Positions 59,680 to 64,000 of a stretch of DNA of 64,000 nucleotides are shown here, in pieces (the stretch's first letter is position 1; every line of letters starts with the position of its first letter). The stretch comes from Oscillibacter sp. PC13 (lineage in GTDB: Bacteria; Bacillota; Clostridia; Oscillospirales; Oscillospiraceae). The notes beneath the pieces are model-generated. The model was not told where the DNA came from, did not search any database, and was given only the letters and a program-made list of their open reading frames with translations. The stretch spans positions 103,112 through 167,111 of the forward strand of contig NZ_FOXE01000004.1 in assembly GCF_900115635.1 (NCBI RefSeq). Direction: 5' to 3'. A program made the translations under genes and the position numbers.

Positions 59680-61092
59680 TTGTCAAACAACGTTCCATGG
59701 AATCATTCCGAAACTTGCAGCAACGCTGGGGCTGCTAATTTGTGCTATAAAATCACACTGCTGCCCACAGGGAAGCCCTGCATGCATGACGTCACCCAGT
59801 GGAGTGGAGGGTTATCCTTATCTCCGGGAACTGTGATGGACGACAGTGGCCTTGCTTGCGTCTGCCCTGTATCCACAATCACCCTTCCACCATGCAGGCA
59901 CTATGAGGCCGCACGGCTGTCCGTTCCGGTTGAGATACCCTGCCGGGCAATTGGTGGATGCAGCAGCTGCCTCCCTGGTTGCCTTTGGACCAGCACGGAA
60001 AAGCAGGCAAACCCCTCCGCCGTCCGCGCCGGGGATACAGTTACCTATACGGTGACATTTACGAACCATTCTTCCGTCTCGCTGGATATGGTCTGTATTT
60101 CTGATGACATTCCGGAGGGGGCGGCCGTGATACCGGATTCGATTCACCCGGCGCCGGGGCCGGGTGAATCACTGCAAACCGGAATCTCTCTGGGGCGCTT
60201 GGGCGCTGGACAGTCAAGCGTTTTGACATATGCAGTCATCGCCAATTTCGGCGCATCCTGTCAGCTTGTAAACTGTGCCCGCGTCAGGTACTGCTATACG
60301 GATTGCAGAGGCTGCTGCCAATACGGCATGAGCGGCTTGCGAAGCTGCATTGTCAGGCAAATTCCGGCCAATGCCAGGATTGCGGTCACAAAATGCGCCA
60401 ATAAAAATTCCGTGTACCGCCGCTGTGAAGAAATCCAATATACCGTGACCATATCCAATCCCGGAAAGGAGACGCTCACAGATGTGGTTGCATACGACAA
60501 TGTCCCTCAGGGGCTTTGCTATAAGCCAGGCTCCACTGTCAAAAACGGTGGAGAAGCAGTTGATGAGAATCCACAGGATGGGATTCCAATCGGGACACTC
60601 AATCCAGGCGAAAGCCATTCCATTGCGTTTATTCTGCTTGTTTGCATAGAGCCCTGTAGGAGTTGTCCGGTGACTGCGTTCATCAACACAGCAAGCGCAA
60701 AGTGCCGCGCTGGTAAACTCGCACTTTGCGCGAAGAGCACTCCGTGGGTTGTGACACTGGAAAACGATTGTATTTCCCAATGCGTACAAAAGCGGCTTTG
60801 CATAGCGGACTTCAAACGGATCAGATATTACTACGTCTACCATAGAGGTGTGGATTGCTTTGAAACCGATTACGGGTGCATCATTATCGTTAGGTTCGGC
60901 ATTGCCATAAGATATCTTAACAGAGACGGAGAAAAAAGAATCAGGTTCTTTGAGGATAGCATAATTTTCTGCGGCATTCCGGAGAAGTCCGATCTCGCTC
61001 ACCTCATGGTACACTTCTCAAATCTTTCCTGTGACATTGATTGCTTCGGCGGCATGACTATCCGGTTTGAAGCTCGACTGCGCTGTCCTTAA
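59680..61092 (+). CDS. DUF11-repeat cysteine-rich protein
   Basis: A 470-residue protein starting at a TTG (AAGGAGG nine bases upstream); an in-frame ATG at 59617 lies before the terminator and is not used. It has a Cys-rich N-terminal domain (CSNAGAANLC, CVCPVSTITLPPC, GGCSSCLPGC), two DUF11 modules (AGDTVTYTVTFTNHSS near 125 and RCEEIQYTVTISNPG near 250), and a Cys-containing C-terminal domain. There is no signal peptide or LPxTG motif. DUF11 modules form elongated surface stalks in exported proteins; here a spore-surface fibre cross-linked by disulfides is a reasonable inference. Confidence 0.8.
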   Translation: MSNNVPWNHSETCSNAGAANLCYKITLLPTGKPCMHDVTQWSGGLSLSPGTVMDDSGLACVCPVSTITLPPCRHYEAARLSVPVEIPCRAIGGCSSCLPGCLWTSTEKQANPSAVRAGDTVTYTVTFTNHSSVSLDMVCISDDIPEGAAVIPDSIHPAPGPGESLQTGISLGRLGAGQSSVLTYAVIANFGASCQLVNCARVRYCYTDCRGCCQYGMSGLRSCIVRQIPANARIAVTKCANKNSVYRRCEEIQYTVTISNPGKETLTDVVAYDNVPQGLCYKPGSTVKNGGEAVDENPQDGIPIGTLNPGESHSIAFILLVCIEPCRSCPVTAFINTASAKCRAGKLALCAKSTPWVVTLENDCISQCVQKRLCIADFKRIRYYYVYHRGVDCFETDYGCIIIVRFGIAIRYLNRDGEKRIRFFEDSIIFCGIPEKSDLAHLMVHFSNLSCDIDCFGGMTIRFEARLRCP

Positions 61093-61184
61093 ACATTCGC
61101 GCGCCTGCAGCATCAATTCTCTAAAAGGAGCGGCATAAGCAAGCAAGGCAAAAGAAAAAGCGGGGCCGTCAAGTACGAGGTGGA

Positions 61185-61201
61185 TTGCAAAAGTTACTTC
61201 C
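61185..61201 (+). repeat. 17-base direct repeat, left copy
   Basis: TTGCAAAAGTTACTTCC matches 62781-62797 (TTGCAAGAGTTACTTCC) at 16 of 17 bases. The two copies lie on either side of the IS30-type gene, 1.6 kb apart. IS30 target duplications are 2-3 bases, so this is not a normal insertion footprint. Confidence 0.45.
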
Positions 61202-61243
61202 ACCCCTGAAACCGGATATATTCCGAATAACGGCAGCTTGTTT

Positions 61244-62548
61244 TTACTTCTTGAGCAGGCGGGGTGTCAGGTTAATATCGTTTGCGGGGATCTCCTGAAT
61301 GCCGAGGGACGGCAGAATGGTTTCGCCGTATAAGAAGCTGAACAACCGGTGTGCAGACTGGTTATTCAGCTTCTTTCTCGTATAGGAGTTCATGTGGCTC
61401 ATCATGAGCAGGATGTCGCTTTGCTGCAAAGAGTCAAAGGATGTACCCTTCGGAAGAATCCGGCGGATAAATTCATGAGTAACCTCACATCCGCCCTTTT
61501 GGTCGGAACGCTGGGGATCGCAATAAAAAACTCTGCTTCGCACCTCTCCAAATTCGGTACATTCAATGGACACAGGGTCAGTGAATTCGCTTCCTCTGTC
61601 CGTCAGAATAATTGGGGACAGACAGCAATACTGTTCATGACCAAGTGTCTCATACAACCATTCAAAAACCTCTGTGACAGACCGTGCGGTGTTTCGGTCT
61701 CTTAAAAACGCCAGCATAAGGTTCGAGCTGCGGAAGAACACCGTCAGCAGCACCTTGCCGCCTTTGCGCCCCTCTACGGAATCAATTTCCACGACCGGAA
61801 TATCCGGATTGACTGCGGTGTATTCCAGAAAATCTTCATAGGTTCTGCCCAGATGGCACTGCTTGTCTACCCGTATTGCCGGCTTTTTCTTACGCACCTT
61901 GTAGCGCACCTTCCTGGGCAAATCAATATTCCCAACGGATAGAAGTCTGGCATCCACATAGTTGTAGATGGTTCTCTCATCCAGCATGATTTCGTCGGCA
62001 TTGTTCACGCAGAGCTGGTGAATGGATTGCCCCTGTTTAATGGACGGTGAGATGATGCGGTCGATTCGGTCAAGCTCAGCTGGTGTTACGGCAAAGGCTT
62101 GCCTGGACTCGCTGCGAGTGGCTTCGTATTCTTCCTGAGCAAATTTTGCTTCATAAACATGACGCTCCAATTTGCAGCTGGTGCGCTGCTGGCAGCCGTT
62201 GCAGACATACGGAGGCTTGCTCAGTTTGGCGCATTGGGTCGGTTGAAAGTCTGGGCAGGCCTCGAAACATTTGGCCTTGTAGCAGGAGTGACATGGCTTC
62301 CCATAAGCGAATTTGCAGGGGTTGCACAAATCGCCGTAGTGCTTACAATCCTTGCGGACAACACACGGGTTGTATCCTCCAGCCTGCTTCAACTTGATGT
62401 GTGTGCGGACTTCTTTGGAAATGGTTGTAGGATCTTTTCCAAGTTCTGTGGCAATGAAAGAAAAGCTCTTTCGCCCTCTGAGCCCAACCCCAATAGCGAT
62501 CCGGTCGCTGAGGGTCAAATGTGTATTCTTGGCCATGGTTTTCTCCAT
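61244..62548 (-). mobile_element. IS30-family transposase gene
   Basis: A 434-residue intact-looking transposase of the IS30 family. The N-terminal helix-turn-helix (LTLSDRIAIGVGLRG) is followed by a Cys-rich zinc-like insert (CNPCKFAYGKPCHSC to CNGC), and the catalytic D-D-E is in VVEIDSVEG, ILTDRGSEF and GGCEVTHEFIRRILPKG. I could not find convincing terminal inverted repeats, so the element's exact ends are unknown. The start may be ATG 62536 (MAKNTHLTL) or 62548. It may be functional or recently dead. Confidence 0.9.
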
Positions 62549-62865
62549 TTTCCGCTGCTGTCATCCGGAGAAGACGAAGGGGCTCTGCCCCTTAAACCCC
62601 GAGGTTTATCGTTTTTGTTTCCGGGAAGGCAGCAAAAAGACAGCACCCGTTAAGATGCTGCCTTCCCGCAAACCCTATGTGCCGCTCAGGTCGCTCCTCA
62701 GCGTTGCCCTATCCTGCGCATAGGTAAAGCATTTGTATTGTAAGGTACCGTTGGAACCACGTCAAGGGCTGTGGAAATGTTTGCAAGAGTTACTTCCGGG
62801 AATCTTTTTGCAAAATTAACTTCAGCCCGACCGACCTTCCAACCGGAATTTAGTTTTTCTATTGA
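62549..62865. other. Region upstream of the transposase with hairpins
   Basis: No gene seen. AAGGGGCTCTGCCCCTT at 62579-62595 and a perfect 12-base inverted repeat (62622-62633 / 62657-62668) may be element ends or old terminators. The right copy of the 17-base repeat is at 62781-62797, in a short frame reading CKSYF as in the left copy. Confidence 0.4.
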
Positions 62866-63138
62866 GCCAACCAGTATAATATTGATTTTGTTGACGCATT
62901 CAGCGTGGAGACGACTGTGCTTACTAGAGAAATGGTTGCACTGGTTCATAGTCAAGGAAAAGAGATATGTGGCTGGACGGCGAATTCGCTAGAAACCATT
63001 GAGAAAAATTTGCGGTGCGGGGTCGACGGCATTGTCGCGGACAACCCAAAACTGGTTAAGCAGTACGCCATGCAGAGATGGGATAGCCGGCTGTTAAATG
63101 CGATCCGCAAAATCTTTTTTGATGAGAATGTAAAATAA
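62866..63138 (+). pseudogene. C-terminal fragment of a glycerophosphodiester phosphodiesterase
   Basis: Codons from 62866 read FVDAFSVETTVLTREMVALVHSQGKEICGWTAN... GVDGIVADNPKLVKQ, matching the C-terminal third of GDPD enzymes (H-x-x-G-K...WTVN...DGIxxDNP). The upstream frame has a stop at 62863 and no N-terminal half with the HRG metal motif. About 90 codons survive, so it is a remnant, probably from rearrangement near the IS30-type element. Confidence 0.7.
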
Positions 63139-63489
63139 TGGAGGAATATGTCACGAATAAAATGAGCATTTTGCGTAGTGCGCTGCATTGGACTAGGGGG
63201 TGTCTACAATTCGAGATTTGTCAAACATCTGTATACCTGACTTTTTGAAATTCGAAATAAGATTTATCGAGCAGATCCGCATAAAGCACGATAAGCTATA
63301 TATTCAAAGAGCCGCCCCCTCAAAACGGGAGGGCCCTTTCGCATACGCTCAATAGCTTGACTCAATGACATTGCCCAAACCGGGAAGGGCTTTTTTCATG
63401 GCTTGTCCATGCTGGCCTCTGCCAGCCATTTTTGTACGGTATAGTCCCACTCTTGGGTCACCCGTCCAATATGCACGTATGCTTCCAGA

Positions 63490-63527
63490 TTAAAAAGACC
63501 GTCGACAAACGTCGACGGTCTTTTTAA
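63490..63527. terminator. Bidirectional terminator
   Basis: Perfect 17-base arms TTAAAAAGACCGTCGAC and complement around AAAC, T-runs on both strands. Confidence 0.8.
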
Positions 63528-63676
63528 GTAATTATAGGATCTGACAAAACTCGGAAGAATCAATGGTTTGCAGGCTGTCAGCAAGAGATTTTGTATCTAT
63601 CACTTTTTTATTGAATGGAACAATTAGGTTTGGTATAATAATTTGATGTTGGGGTCAAAAGTAAGTATTTTCACCA

Positions 63677-63946
63677 TCAGGAGCTATAAAACAAAAAATG
63701 ACCGCCTCTAAATACGAAAGCAGTCAAATCTTCGGCGTGTTTTTGGGGGCCTTTTCGCCGTACTCTATGTGAGAAGTGGGTTGCAGGTACAACAATAGAA
63801 GCCCCTTCGTTGCCGAAGCAGCTTTCTAAAATTGATTGCTGAAATTTTGGCTCCAAAGAAGAATTTACCAGGGATCTTCCCCCGTACCGGCATATCGTCA
63901 ACATGATAGCAGTTGCGCAAAATGGAAGGAACCGCTTCAACGCCAT
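63677..63946 (-). CDS. Possible small exported protein
   Basis: An 89-residue frame starting MALKRFLPFCATAIMLTICRY, which looks like a signal or lipoprotein leader, with GGAGAAG 8 bases before the ATG. The rest resembles no family I know, and the C-terminal part (VRRKGPQKHAEDLTAFVFRGG) is not convincing coding sequence. It may be a truncated gene. Confidence 0.3.
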   Translation of the reverse strand: MALKRFLPFCATAIMLTICRYGGRSLVNSSLEPKFQQSILESCFGNEGASIVVPATHFSHRVRRKGPQKHAEDLTAFVFRGGHFLFYSS

Positions 63947-64000
63947 TCCGTATTCTTCTCCAGTTCTGAAAGTCTTCCGCCCCTATAAAGCGCTGTTGTT

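Larger units (their letters stand above)
63139..64000. other. AT-rich right-hand end without a supported gene
   Basis: Apart from the terminator at 63490 and one weak frame at 63677-63946, I see no ribosome-site-plus-frame combination or family motif. Short stretches, such as minus-strand codons reading EWDYTVQKWLAEASMDKP near 63400, look like gene remnants. Confidence 0.4.

Overview
The window reads as one contiguous chromosomal segment of a spore-forming, meso-diaminopimelate-type Clostridia bacterium, most like the gut Oscillospiraceae (Flavonifractor, Lawsonibacter or Oscillibacter relatives). The reasons are a GC-rich Firmicutes gene style (strong AGGAGG ribosome sites, some GTG and TTG starts, TTGACA-17-TATAAT promoters), sporulation genes (spoIVB, spo0A, cwlJ-gerQ, spmAB, GerM-like), a CtsR-McsA-ClpC stress operon, an acetyl-type DAP pathway and formate-tetrahydrofolate ligase. 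The taxon is an inference; no rRNA or tRNA gene was seen.

Layout. 0.1-1.8 kb: rsmD, coaD and a coiled-coil protein in one operon. 2.1-15.5 kb: a reduced division and cell-wall cluster, mraZ-rsmH-ftsL-PBP(PASTA)-murE-mraY-ftsW-murG-murA-ftsQ-ftsZ, headed by an MraZ-type autoregulated promoter and lacking murF, murD, murC, murB and ftsA. 15.6-18.4 kb: spoIVB and spo0A, separated by an opposite-strand Nudix gene. 18.9-21.9 kb: a TSCPD protein, a GT4 glycosyltransferase and the cwlJ-gerQ germination pair. 21.9-27.9 kb: dacF, then a tightly overlapped comEA-response regulator-histidine kinase-GerMN lipoprotein operon, then spmAB. 28-30.7 kb: an AbrB-type regulator, a frameshifted membrane gene, rsmI, trmN6 and a ferredoxin. 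30.8-36.8 kb: ctsR-mcsA-clpC (no mcsB) with CtsR boxes, and a large membrane protein.

36.8-48.1 kb is metabolic. It holds a molybdopterin oxidoreductase, then an aminotransferase, an M20 deacetylase and a lysine-riboswitch-controlled dapA-dapB-dapH operon. Together the last five genes can carry out most of the acetylated DAP/lysine route, whose product MurE uses. After them come a ComEC-like metallo-hydrolase, a VanY-like peptidase and a nifS-nifU pair. 48-54.4 kb: a small membrane protein, a YfcE-like phosphodiesterase, a DUF3793 gene under what looks like an iron-type (DtxR-family) double operator, fhs, and a larA-C45 hydrolase operon.

54.6-64 kb is accessory in character. It has a proline-rich pentapeptide-repeat protein, an unidentified 66-residue protein, a Rieske-FAD oxidoreductase, an AT-rich HEPN-like gene, a cysteine-rich vWA/DUF11 gene pair without signal peptides, an IS30-family transposase, a decayed glycerophosphodiesterase fragment and AT-rich sequence with little coding support. 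The most interesting unexplained units are the vWA-DUF11 pair with its neighbours, the DUF3793 locus and the LarA-C45 pair.
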